A DNA stretch of 31,323 bases. Origin: a virus. The position numbers and the translations under genes were made by a program. Where the stretch lies: IMG/VR virus record IMGVR_UViG_3300022848_001121, positions 1 to 31,323 of that record. One strand, 5' to 3'. The notes beneath the pieces are model-generated. The model ran no database searches. It saw only the letters and a list, made by a program, of their open reading frames with translations, and was not told the origin of the DNA. Of this stretch, positions 1-8,801 are shown piece by piece. How positions within the stretch are numbered: the first letter of the stretch is position 1; each line of letters opens with the position of its first letter.

Positions 1-1521
1 GGCCTGACGCTCAGTTGCAAGCTGTTTGCGATTGGCTCGGATACTGTCGTTGCCACAGCATCGGCAACTGAAAAGACCAACGATCTGAATCGGTACAGTG
101 TGGCTTATACCGACTTGGCCGCTGGTGCTTATCGGCTCAATGCGTTTGTTGGTGCGGTCGGTGGGTTTGCGAATGAGTTGTTTGATACCCTGGCCGCGAC
201 GGGTACTTATTATCCGCGATCTGAGACTGCACCGCTCGACGCAGCCGGAACACGCACAGCGATCGGTCTGGCGGCAGCAAACCTCGATACGCAATTGGCC
301 GACATACCAACCGTCTCGGAGTTTGATGCAAGGACATTGGCATCGGCTGATTACTTTGTGGTCGGTGACTACACCGCACCCGACAACGCAAGTATTACTG
401 CGATCCTTGCCTCCACTGACGAACTACAAACGAATCAAGGCAACTGGTTGACTGCTACGGGTTTCAGTACGCACTCAGCCGCCGATGTTGTCACCGCACT
501 CGGCACCGGCTCGACGCTGACCGATTGTGCAACTGCTGACGTTTCGGGACTCGCTACCGCCGCATCAATTGCAGGACTCAATGACTTTGACCCCGCAGTC
601 GATATAGTCGCCCGTGTCACGTTGACCGATACCACGACCGCCAATACGGACATGCGAGGCACAGACAGTGCGTTGCTTGCAGCAAACTACACTGCACCGG
701 ACAACGATAGCATCACAGAAATCCTACTCGACACCGGCACCACGATTCCAGGCACGATCACTACCGCACAGGGCACGCTGACGAAACTCGAAACGGCACT
801 CGAAGCTGACGGATCAAGTGGCTGGCAGTACACGACGCTGGCTCTGGAAAACGGTCCTGCCGATGGCGGCGGCGGTGGTGATGCGACACTCGCGAAGCAA
901 GAGGAAATCCTAACCGCAGTAGGCAATGTGGCGAATGTGTCTCTTACCGGACCCAATGTCGTCAACGTCAACGTCACCAACATTGCGGACGATGCGGCTA
1001 TCGAGAATGCCACGGTTCGCGTCTTCAAGGCCGGTTCGTCTGAATCGAAAACGACCGACAGCGAAGGAGACATCGAACCATTTGCACTCGCTTCTGCGAC
1101 TTGGACACTGGCAATCGACGCCGAGAACTTCGGGAGCTACGTTGATACCGCGTTCGTGGTGGGCGGTGACATCTCCGAGGAAGTGCAACTCACCGTCAGT
1201 TCAATCTCTCCACCGTCCGCTGCCGATAAGTCCAACGTCGGACTTCGTGTCATCACGCAGTTTGGCGTGCCTGTGAAGTTCCAGAACGTTCGCGTGGAAA
1301 TCTTCGAGAACGAATTCGGCGCGTCGAGCTACGTCGTCAATGCGGACGTTCCTTTGGCGACCGATGCAAGCGGGAACGTGCAGTTTGAGGTACTCAAGTC
1401 AACCGAGTTCACCGACGGAGCGGGCGTGTACCAAGTCACCGTCGGCACCGGACGAGACGCCAAGACGTTTAAGTTCGCGGCACCCTCGACGCCAACCTAT
1501 CAACTCACGCAGAAGATCTAG
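1..1521 (+). CDS. Modular fibre-like structural protein, 5' end cut by the window
   Basis: The reading frame is open from base 1 and lacks its start, so at least 506 residues are present. The N-terminal half is Ala/Thr/Asp-rich and carries a repeated block, YTAPDN-x-SI-x-x-IL, encoded near 367-408 and 685-726. A Gly run follows, then about 200 residues that read as two consecutive beta-sandwich units (around 955-1200 and 1240-1500) with the spacing of carboxypeptidase-regulatory/Ig-like domains: an 'ATVRVFKAG..ESKTTDSEGDI' type strand pair in the first and a 'VRVEIFENEF...TDASGNVQFEV' pair in the second. Such domains are common in phage fibre and surface-display proteins. It lies 3 nt before the head-tail adaptor gene, so it belongs to the late operon. 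A virion role is inferred; receptor binding is only a guess. Confidence 0.6.
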   Translation, partial: GLTLSCKLFAIGSDTVVATASATEKTNDLNRYSVAYTDLAAGAYRLNAFVGAVGGFANELFDTLAATGTYYPRSETAPLDAAGTRTAIGLAAANLDTQLADIPTVSEFDARTLASADYFVVGDYTAPDNASITAILASTDELQTNQGNWLTATGFSTHSAADVVTALGTGSTLTDCATADVSGLATAASIAGLNDFDPAVDIVARVTLTDTTTANTDMRGTDSALLAANYTAPDNDSITEILLDTGTTIPGTITTAQGTLTKLETALEADGSSGWQYTTLALENGPADGGGGGDATLAKQEEILTAVGNVANVSLTGPNVVNVNVTNIADDAAIENATVRVFKAGSSESKTTDSEGDIEPFALASATWTLAIDAENFGSYVDTAFVVGGDISEEVQLTVSSISPPSAADKSNVGLRVITQFGVPVKFQNVRVEIFENEFGASSYVVNADVPLATDASGNVQFEVLKSTEFTDGAGVYQVTVGTGRDAKTFKFAAPSTPTYQLTQKI

Positions 1522-1524
1522 GAT

Positions 1525-2673
1525 ATGAAAACGCTCTACGATCTATTCTCGCACGTCCTTGATACCGAGGACGCTCACGACGACCATGTGAATCGTCGCC
1601 GTGCGTTGCGTGCTGCCGTCTGGGGATCGGAACAGACACAAAGCAGGCACCAGTGGGCGAACTACACCGTGACCACCGTGGCGAGACTCAACGCACCACT
1701 TACCGTGTTGGCAACTGTCTCGGCTACCGGCCTCGTTACACTCGATGCGGCTGAGGACGCACTGCCGGCGTGGGTGCAAGACGCCAGTGTCCAATACAGT
1801 GACCACACCTTTGTTATCAGTCGACGAGTGTCCGATACGACGCTTCAGCTCGACGGGTGGGGTCTCGGTGCGATCGCCACCAACACCAGCATCCGAATTG
1901 TTGACGACCGATACGTTTTGCCCGATACGGTTCGCGAAATCTTCGAGGTGCGTGACGAAGACTCCGATATTGAACTTTACAGTGTCGGGCCAGAGCGATT
2001 TCGGCTGATGCAGCACACGCAAAACGGAACACCTAGCGATCCGATCGCGGTCACCGAGGTGCGCACGACGGGACCACTGGGCCAGCAAACCGAACTGCGA
2101 TTCGTACCCGCGCCGTCAAGTCAAACGGACATCGCCGTCTCCTATGTGCGTCGACCGCGCATCGCAAGTGCCCTCCACTCCTGCGGGAGCACGGCGATTG
2201 CAGGATCCACGGTGACGGTTTCCAGTTCGCTACCGTACGACCTGCTGTCTCCCGACGGTTTAATGCTTGTCGTCTCGACCACCGCAAGCGAGCCGGAACC
2301 GTCCTTTGGCTTTGGTGTTGATGAGCACGCTTCCCAGATCGGCGTGGTGCATCGTGTCAAGAGTCTCACCAGTCGCACAGAACTGGAACTCTTTGAGAGC
2401 GTCACGGCGGTCACCGGCAAAGCGGCAATCCTGACGCACGAACTCGACTTTCCCGAGGTTGCCTACAACGCGGCACAGCGATACGCCGAGGCCGAGTTTC
2501 GACGTGTCGGTCGTGGGGATGTGGGTGAGTATTGGCAAACGATCCAAATGGCAGATCGAGAATTGCGACTGGCCATGGAACAGGAATCCAAATTCACCCG
2601 ACAACCGAGCGTCCCTCACTCGCGACCGGCGACCTACAATTACCCTGAGAATGTTTCGCCGGGGGTCTCCTGA
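1525..2673 (+). CDS. Putative head-tail adaptor / connector protein
   Basis: 382 residues. The ATG follows the previous stop by 3 nt, with a GA-rich stretch just upstream. An N-terminal helical part (residues 1-35) leads into an extended beta-rich middle. The end is strongly helical (about 312-355: a 'YNAAQRYAEAEFRRVGRGDVGEYW' type segment, then 'MADRELRLAMEQE'). A beta core followed by a long C-terminal helix rich in Ala/Arg/Glu is typical of phage adaptor proteins that sit beneath the portal. Its place two genes before the tail tube gene agrees with that. Its stop overlaps the next start by one base (TGATG), which suggests translational coupling. The family assignment is by pattern and position only; it could also be a tail-completion or fibre-like protein. 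Confidence 0.45.
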   Translation: MKTLYDLFSHVLDTEDAHDDHVNRRRALRAAVWGSEQTQSRHQWANYTVTTVARLNAPLTVLATVSATGLVTLDAAEDALPAWVQDASVQYSDHTFVISRRVSDTTLQLDGWGLGAIATNTSIRIVDDRYVLPDTVREIFEVRDEDSDIELYSVGPERFRLMQHTQNGTPSDPIAVTEVRTTGPLGQQTELRFVPAPSSQTDIAVSYVRRPRIASALHSCGSTAIAGSTVTVSSSLPYDLLSPDGLMLVVSTTASEPEPSFGFGVDEHASQIGVVHRVKSLTSRTELELFESVTAVTGKAAILTHELDFPEVAYNAAQRYAEAEFRRVGRGDVGEYWQTIQMADRELRLAMEQESKFTRQPSVPHSRPATYNYPENVSPGVS

Positions 2674-3137
2674 TGCCGGCCAACACTCTGCCCACGTACG
2701 ACGACTGGACGATCGCCAAGAAGCATCGCGAGATCATCCTCGAGTTGCTGCCATCTGGAATGAGGGCGCCGATCCTGCAACGATCGATCCCTGGATTAAT
2801 CAACGGACGGTTCACCAAAGACTTCAAGGCGGGCACGTACCTGATGCCACTGAAAAGCCAAATCGAGGATACGTTTTCCGATCGCCACGATGTCGCCCGC
2901 AGTACCATGCTCGTCGTCGCCGAGGGAGAAACCAGCATCCAATCCAACAGAACCCCGAACTCGATGGTCTTCATGGAACGAATCAGGAATCGTTTCGCTA
3001 GCCGACGGATCATGAACATCGTCGGTGAACTTTACTCGACGCACACCTCTCCCGAATACGACGTGGACGATACAATGTCGCGTCGACTCGAGATTATCCC
3101 CATTGTCCTAACCACAACCATCCGCGAGATTCGCTAA
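2673..3137 (+). CDS. Putative tail completion/terminator protein
   Basis: 154 residues, starting on the ATG that overlaps the upstream stop. The sequence alternates short helices and strands and ends in a hydrophobic strand (residues 140-154, 'IIPIVLTTTIREIR'). That ending and the length fit the small head-closure and tail-terminator proteins found between connector and tail tube in long-tailed phages. No diagnostic motif is visible and no catalytic residues are expected. The gene order (adaptor, this protein, tail tube) is the main argument, so the call is an inference from context. Confidence 0.4.
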   Translation: MPANTLPTYDDWTIAKKHREIILELLPSGMRAPILQRSIPGLINGRFTKDFKAGTYLMPLKSQIEDTFSDRHDVARSTMLVVAEGETSIQSNRTPNSMVFMERIRNRFASRRIMNIVGELYSTHTSPEYDVDDTMSRRLEIIPIVLTTTIREIR

Positions 3138-3239
3138 ACAACCGACCACCCCAGGCGACCCTTTGAGATCGCCCAATCACACAATGCTTCATCACGCCCG
3201 CAAGGCGTCGTGGACAACGTACTTACGGGGATGGCAGTC

Positions 3240-4205
3240 ATGGCATGTAATTTTTGCGGCAGTTTTGGGATCAACACGAAGTTCGGTTTCGCTCCCAGCG
3301 GCGCTAACGTGGACGCGACGCTCGTGGCGGCCACCACTCGTGAAGAAATCCTCGTCGAGAACCTGAACTACAGCGATAGTGTGGTCGGTGGACGCGGCAT
3401 CACCGGATGGATGGACGCTTCCTCGCTGAAACTACGCAACGGCCAAAGGCTTGTCTCCGGTGGGTTGATTATGGAAATCGGCCCGAACCAGATCGCACCC
3501 TGGCTCAGCGCCCTCGTTGGCAACAGCGCGGCGGCGGTTGCGAACGTGTCAACGACCAAGGAGAAGTGGGACGCGATTCCGTTCGACCTCTCGGTTGAAC
3601 GCGACAACGTCGATCACGGCTACCGCTACTGCGTTGTCAACCGCGCCGTCATTCGAGGGCGATCAAACCCAAGAGACCAACAAGGCCAAATCGTCCAGAT
3701 GGCATTGAGTTTCCTGGGCGTCGAAGAGGAAGACATTACGTTCCCCGGCGCGTTGGCATTGCCGAGCGACGCGCAGTACCCATGGCTCCTCGGTGACGCG
3801 AGCCTAGATTACGGTGGTGAAACCTGCTCGCTGATCTCGTTCGACATCACAATCGAAAACATGCTCAAGCCTCTGTTCCGCAACCGACTGACCCCTGGTT
3901 GCTTTCGATCGCTCGGCCGAAAAATCACGATGGACTTTGCCGTTCCCTACGGGGCCGATTCGTACGCGGGATACATCGACGACAACTCGGCGGACGCGGC
4001 AGCCGCACTCACGTTCGCGTCGACCAACCTGCCCGCTGCCGTCTCGGATTACTCAACGATCTTCACGTTCCCCCAGACGCGTCGGATTGCCCACAACTAC
4101 ACGACCGCGAGCAAGGACGAAATTCCGTTGCAAATGAAACTCCAGGCTTACATCAAGGGGTCTTCGCCAGCAATGACGATTGCGAACGTGATCTCGGCCG
4201 CGTAA
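3240..4205 (+). CDS. Major tail tube protein
   Basis: 321 residues from the ATG at 3240, which has GGGG about 9 nt upstream; the frame also allows GTG at 3210 or ATG at 3231. The protein is beta-rich, begins with a short Cys pair (MACNFCG), and has alternating strand patterns around 'LISFDITIENMLKPLF', 'ITMDFAVPYGAD' and a final 'IPLQMKLQAYIKG' strand. This is the usual layout of tail tube subunits, where a central 'slxidi.n..kp......G......G.r..tl.f..' segment is followed by a long insertion and a closing strand. It shows the window contains a long-tailed (sipho- or myo-type) phage. No sheath gene is seen next to it, which favours a siphovirus-like tail. Confidence 0.6.
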   Translation: MACNFCGSFGINTKFGFAPSGANVDATLVAATTREEILVENLNYSDSVVGGRGITGWMDASSLKLRNGQRLVSGGLIMEIGPNQIAPWLSALVGNSAAAVANVSTTKEKWDAIPFDLSVERDNVDHGYRYCVVNRAVIRGRSNPRDQQGQIVQMALSFLGVEEEDITFPGALALPSDAQYPWLLGDASLDYGGETCSLISFDITIENMLKPLFRNRLTPGCFRSLGRKITMDFAVPYGADSYAGYIDDNSADAAAALTFASTNLPAAVSDYSTIFTFPQTRRIAHNYTTASKDEIPLQMKLQAYIKGSSPAMTIANVISAA

Positions 4206-4208
4206 TCC

Positions 4209-5663
4209 ATGGCATTCCAGCGGCGAAACGATGCCCCCGCCGATCAACGGCGGGAGGACGCAACCAAGTTCATGCAGGAGCTTACGGGCATTCCTGCGCG
4301 ATCCATCGGTTCGCAGATTTCCCCCATGCCTGCGGTTCCGCAGCCATCGAGCCCGCTTGCCTCGGTCGGACAGCCACCTACCGAGAATTCGCTGGAGGCT
4401 ATCCCCGCAGCCGCAGCCGTGTCAACGATCGACGTGTTCGCGGGTATGGAAGATCCCGGCGATCCACCGATCACCGCATTCGATGAGTCGCCTCCTGACA
4501 CAAACGAAACTGCGATAGAGCAGGTCGAATTGACGCTGGAGGACTCGGTCGCTACGGAAGCGGAGACCGCACCTGAGCCTTTGCCTGACTCTTCGATCGA
4601 CACAGAGCCAGCGTCCGAACCCGCGATTGAGCAATTGCCCGAAACTGAGACGGCTCCCGAAGCGGAGATCCCGCCCGTTCCAGTCGCAGAGATGCAGCCG
4701 ATGGTTGCGCCTGACGTGTCACATTCCGATAGGTCGCCCGATTTCGTGACGCCGGACCCTGTCGAGCCACAGCAACTTGATTCGCCGGATGAACCGATCG
4801 TGTCAGCGGAACCACCGACCGCCGACATTCCATCGACGCCACAGTCCAACCAAGGCGACGACCTGCCGTTCTGGGCTCGCTATTCCGCACCCGTTGACGT
4901 GGAGGTTATTCAGGCCGGCGGCAATCCAATGATGGCCCGGCGATCGGACTTGACGCACGAACAGAAGATGGAAATCGCCGAGCGAAATACATCCGAACGG
5001 CAACAACTCCGCGAGGAACGCCAGGAGCGATACGATCAGCGACAACCCGAACGAGACAGCCCGCCGTCGAACGCAACGAGCGATAGCACCGAAACGATCC
5101 AAGCACCCCTGTTGTTCTCCGATCCGCCTGCGAGTGATTCAGCACCAACGGAACCGACGCAACAGAGCGAGCCTGACAACGATCCGCCTGAGCAGGCACC
5201 GCAATCGTCTCAGACCGACGAGGTGGCCGCTGATAGTGATACCGCATCGCCACCGAACATTGCTGCCAATGTGCCGCTCACTGCTGAGAATTTTGAACTG
5301 ATTCGCCAGATGGTGATGGAAGCCACAGGGCGACCACAGTCAGGGCAGCGGACGATCCCGGTCTCGCCCCAACCGTCCACGCTCAACCCGCAGGTCGCCA
5401 ATGCAAGTCCAGTTGCATTCGATCCCGAACCCACGTCGCAGATCGACACATCGCAAGACGCTCAGTACACCGAGCCCTTGGCGATGGCAAATGATTTCAT
5501 CGACCGACACAATGAAGTCATCCGAATGATTATCGACGCCTTGTCCCGACTGACCGCTGGCTACACAGTCCATCGAGCGCGACTCTCAACGATCCTCGAT
5601 CGACTTGACTCCGAATCGCAATCGAACGAATACGGTGAAGGAGACTCGACATGGATGGGGTAA
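4209..5663 (+). CDS. Pro/Glu/Ser/Thr-rich low-complexity protein in the tail-chaperone/tape-measure slot
   Basis: 484 residues, starting 3 nt after the tail tube stop. Residues 1-30 form a charged helix, about 35-390 are disordered and rich in P, E, S, T, D and A with few aromatics, and roughly 420-470 return to a helix ('FIDRHNEVIRMIIDALSRL'). A short charged helical patch, 'EQKMEIAERNTSERQQLREERQERY', sits near 255-280. This slot normally holds tail assembly chaperones followed by a tape measure protein. The protein looks like neither: chaperones are short and tape measures are long and helical. It may be a disordered assembly factor with binding helices at both ends. No family is recognised. 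Confidence 0.55.
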   Translation: MAFQRRNDAPADQRREDATKFMQELTGIPARSIGSQISPMPAVPQPSSPLASVGQPPTENSLEAIPAAAAVSTIDVFAGMEDPGDPPITAFDESPPDTNETAIEQVELTLEDSVATEAETAPEPLPDSSIDTEPASEPAIEQLPETETAPEAEIPPVPVAEMQPMVAPDVSHSDRSPDFVTPDPVEPQQLDSPDEPIVSAEPPTADIPSTPQSNQGDDLPFWARYSAPVDVEVIQAGGNPMMARRSDLTHEQKMEIAERNTSERQQLREERQERYDQRQPERDSPPSNATSDSTETIQAPLLFSDPPASDSAPTEPTQQSEPDNDPPEQAPQSSQTDEVAADSDTASPPNIAANVPLTAENFELIRQMVMEATGRPQSGQRTIPVSPQPSTLNPQVANASPVAFDPEPTSQIDTSQDAQYTEPLAMANDFIDRHNEVIRMIIDALSRLTAGYTVHRARLSTILDRLDSESQSNEYGEGDSTWMG

Positions 5664-6406
5664 CGTTCTACCACGGCGACTTCACGCATCGACCTTGCGA
5701 GGTGTACCCGAAACGGTTCAGTGTCCAAAACCTTCGTGGTGCCAATGGTATCACCTGGGCCAAGAAGTACACGCTGGAGATTGGTGGTGATCTCGTCGGT
5801 GCCGATGGAACCGAACTCGATGCGAACGAGGTGGTGGCCCGCATCGCCCTCCTCGACGCGGCCTACGCGGACGAGTACCAAAACTGCGGGTTCACCATGC
5901 AGGACGGCGCGACTACCGTTCACACGTTACTGACAAACGACGCCGCGAACCTAACTGGCAACCGCATCGTCTACCGTTCATGGGAGCACCTTCACCCAGG
6001 CGAGCTTGCCAACACCCGGTCTTTTGCTGTTCGCTTTGAAGCCCTGTTTCGACACGACAACGGCCCCGTGTTTCAATACACCGAGCGAACGCGCAAGTTT
6101 GGAACCGGCGGGCCAATGTGGAAATTGTACGAAGCCGCCAACGGAACAATCCAAAAAGTATTCGTCACCCCCAAAACCAAGGTGGTTCACATCACTGCGG
6201 GCGAACTGGTCAGTGGCGTCCCGTTGCCGCCAACCGACCCGCTCTGGCCCCTGGAAGAACAAGGGTGGCGGCGAGAGATTGAGATCGGAACGCCGGTCGA
6301 CCATGGTCATCCGACCGGCAAGTTCACGCACTACCGTACCCGCTGGCAATACCACTTTGAGAGACTGGGTCCAAGCGCTCTGACCTCGACACCGAGGTAC
6401 GCGTAA
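5651..6406 (+). CDS. Putative tail-tip/baseplate protein
   Basis: 251 residues. The start overlaps the previous gene by 13 nt and has a good AAGGAG ribosome site 7 nt upstream, so this start is well supported. The sequence is beta-rich with many aromatics and conserved-looking turns ('FYHGDFTH', 'SFAVRFEALF', 'YRTRWQYHFERLG'). It sits immediately before the hub-like gene, with a TAATG one-base overlap. In long-tailed phages this position is used for distal-tail or baseplate subunits. Function is inferred from position; no motif names it. Confidence 0.45.
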   Translation: MDGVTFYHGDFTHRPCEVYPKRFSVQNLRGANGITWAKKYTLEIGGDLVGADGTELDANEVVARIALLDAAYADEYQNCGFTMQDGATTVHTLLTNDAANLTGNRIVYRSWEHLHPGELANTRSFAVRFEALFRHDNGPVFQYTERTRKFGTGGPMWKLYEAANGTIQKVFVTPKTKVVHITAGELVSGVPLPPTDPLWPLEEQGWRREIEIGTPVDHGHPTGKFTHYRTRWQYHFERLGPSALTSTPRYA

Positions 6407-7788
6407 TGCTCTCGATCAATCTCGCTGGGTTCCCTCCGGTTGTTCGCGCCCGCGTACGCGGCAGTTGCAATAGCACTCCCGGGCGTGCGACGGTTGAATG
6501 CGTTGTCGGAAACGGCACCGCCCCGCCATGGCCTGACATGACGACGCTCACGATGTCTGACGGATCAACGTCGCTCTCCTGGGGTGACATGCGGGTCGTC
6601 AAATCGCCTCGCGTTCGTGGCGGTGTGATGAGGGTTGTGCTCGAAGACAGTCGTTGGAAGCTGCGAGAGACGATCCTTGGCGGCGATTACAATCAACTCG
6701 ATTCGTCCGGTGTATCGCTGGTTGCTTCCCAGACGACCATGTCGGCGCTGGCTTCGACCGTCGGGTCTAAATCGTTCCTCGACGTGGTGGCTGGCGGGGT
6801 GATTCCCGCATACACACCACCGGCTCCGTGGGGCGGATCGCTGGCATCGCAAGCACTCGACGGGTTGTTGCGGGACGCGGTTTGCCGACTTCATTACGAT
6901 CCGACGACCGGACGGTATAGCATTTGGTCGGCCGGAACCGGCAACTACCCCGCCCTCGCCAATCGCTTGTACTCGCCCTCACCCAATCGCGGAATCCGAA
7001 CACTGTACGTTCGCAGCGCACCGATCCTCTACGAAGCATCCATGATCGCGGAGGCCGTGGTGGAAGATGGCACCGGGCAAATCGTCAACATCTCCGCACA
7101 TGACCCCGATGAATACTTCAGCGGATTCCCCTCAATCGCCGACCCTGTCCTCCAAAGAAAACTCAAGGAGGGTGCCTTTCGATTGTGGCAAGTATCCGCC
7201 ACCAACAAGCGTCTCAAGAACCACCGAGCCTTGTCGTTAATCTCCGGCAGTAACGAAGCGAAGTACATGGGAGCCAAGCTGGTTCACGCCGACCTCGCCG
7301 GGCAGATGCAAGAACTCGATGTCACACTCGTGCGATCCATCTCTCACCGCGACGAGACCGGGTACGGCATCTACTACAGTCCCACGCCGTTTCTTGAATC
7401 CTCGGGCGCCAGCCTGAAGACCACAGCGGAAATCATCGCGGCCTACAACACTGACTCAAACGCCGGACTTCAACGTGAGATCGTCACTCGAGCCGTCTCG
7501 TCCACCGGGTCTGATCGCGCAATCAATGTCCACTGGATCCGACCGATTGACTCGTCCCAACCGGACGTGCCTGCGAGCCAATGGACGACGCACCTCAATG
7601 CGGTCGCCAATGCCTTGCAAACCTCCTTCGCGAACAACCCTCACACGGTCACGCTGCCGGGACTCGTCGCATCGCCGCCTAGCGGTCACATCGGAGCCTA
7701 TGAGTATTACGCACAGATCCAACCGACCGCCACGTTGCTCACACGATTCGCTCTCGACTTCGACGCCAGCCCAGGAGACATCACCTAA
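6406..7788 (+). CDS. Putative baseplate hub / tail-associated protein
   Basis: 460 residues, coupled to the genes on both sides by TAATG overlaps. The first 130 residues match the general pattern of phage hub proteins: repeated beta strands, then 'MRVVLEDSRWKLRETILGGDYN', which resembles the recurring 'v.leDrRW.w....i.G.YN' segment of tail hub-like proteins. The middle contains a segment with several Trp/Tyr residues, and the C-terminus ends in a strand pattern. The location, after the tail tube and before the fibre-like genes, is correct for a hub. The alternative is a non-hub tail-tip protein. Confidence 0.5.
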   Translation: MLSINLAGFPPVVRARVRGSCNSTPGRATVECVVGNGTAPPWPDMTTLTMSDGSTSLSWGDMRVVKSPRVRGGVMRVVLEDSRWKLRETILGGDYNQLDSSGVSLVASQTTMSALASTVGSKSFLDVVAGGVIPAYTPPAPWGGSLASQALDGLLRDAVCRLHYDPTTGRYSIWSAGTGNYPALANRLYSPSPNRGIRTLYVRSAPILYEASMIAEAVVEDGTGQIVNISAHDPDEYFSGFPSIADPVLQRKLKEGAFRLWQVSATNKRLKNHRALSLISGSNEAKYMGAKLVHADLAGQMQELDVTLVRSISHRDETGYGIYYSPTPFLESSGASLKTTAEIIAAYNTDSNAGLQREIVTRAVSSTGSDRAINVHWIRPIDSSQPDVPASQWTTHLNAVANALQTSFANNPHTVTLPGLVASPPSGHIGAYEYYAQIQPTATLLTRFALDFDASPGDIT

Positions 7789-8801
7789 TGACAATGGGCG
7801 AGGGAACCGTATGGATGGTCGAGGCGAAGACGGGAGTCGGAGCAAGGGCCGCGTCGCAGGGCGAAGTCTTCCAGGCACACGCGTTGCTATTGGCCGGCAG
7901 TGATCCCGCGAGCGTATCCAAGAACTCTAAGTGGTTCGACGTGGTCAATATGTCGATCAAAAGGGTCTGCCCCGGCGATCGAATGCCGGTTGCCAAAACA
8001 CAACAAGGCCACTACATCACCGTCGCCATGCAAGTCGGTCGTGCCATGTTCGCGAAGTTCGCCAAGAACGGCGAGTCGTGGGACGTGGTCGACTACTGGC
8101 AAGGCGAAGACCCATCTATCTGCGACGAGCCAACGGTGGTGTTCGATTTCGATTCTAGTTGCCTTCAAGATGGTGCTGAAGTCGTGGCAAGCTACGACCC
8201 CGAGAACGATCAATACCGAGCCATCGCAACAGAATCGGCGATGCTTGGCCCGGCTTCGGATGTTACCGTCGTCGATGGTGCCGATCCTGGCATCCACTGG
8301 TCGACCGGCAACTGCGGTCAATTGGATTACGCCGTCCGAACAATCAAAGCATTCCGTTGCGGGGAAGACGAGGAAGCCGATCCTGATCCGAATTTGATCG
8401 AGAAAACCGCTCCATGGAACGGGACCATTGGCACGGTACTCGTCGGCGCTTCGATTACAACCAACGGTGCGGGGAATCCATGTTTGACATACACGACTGC
8501 CTACTCAATGATCTGCTCGGTGTCACAAGGGACACCAGATCCAATCGAGATCTGTGGACATCCTTGCTGCGATAAAGTAGTCTACTACAATCGCTACGCT
8601 TCCCCAGGAGCGATCCCAGCCGAGGCCACTCATGTCGGCCAATACACCGAAGGCTACGTGACTGATGAAGTAGCCGAACAATGCTTCCTGCCTGCCGATG
8701 CACCGGCTGGCTGGACTCAAGGATTCGCTGAGGAACTTGGTGCTGGGTTCACTCGAAACGCACTTCCCCCTGAATGCTGCCCACCCGAAGAAGGAGTTTA
8801 G
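7788..8801 (+). CDS. Cysteine-containing tail/structural protein of unknown family
   Basis: 337 residues. The ATG overlaps the upstream stop by one base; a second in-frame ATG lies two codons in. The N-terminal 60 residues look alpha/beta ('GEGTVWMVEAKTGVGAR'). The rest is beta-rich with scattered Cys, including CGHPCC around 255-260 and a terminal ECCPPEE. That last motif resembles the Cys linkers repeated in the next protein, so the two probably share a structural assembly. The GC content falls in the last 250 bases, where the low-GC block of the next gene begins. I do not recognise a family. Confidence 0.5.
   Translation: MTMGEGTVWMVEAKTGVGARAASQGEVFQAHALLLAGSDPASVSKNSKWFDVVNMSIKRVCPGDRMPVAKTQQGHYITVAMQVGRAMFAKFAKNGESWDVVDYWQGEDPSICDEPTVVFDFDSSCLQDGAEVVASYDPENDQYRAIATESAMLGPASDVTVVDGADPGIHWSTGNCGQLDYAVRTIKAFRCGEDEEADPDPNLIEKTAPWNGTIGTVLVGASITTNGAGNPCLTYTTAYSMICSVSQGTPDPIEICGHPCCDKVVYYNRYASPGAIPAEATHVGQYTEGYVTDEVAEQCFLPADAPAGWTQGFAEELGAGFTRNALPPECCPPEEGV

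Noticed and set aside
4244-4849. 201-residue Ser/Gly-rich minus-strand ORF
   Set aside because: It is the reverse reading of the Pro/Glu/Ser/Thr-rich gene; low complexity in one strand produces it in the other.
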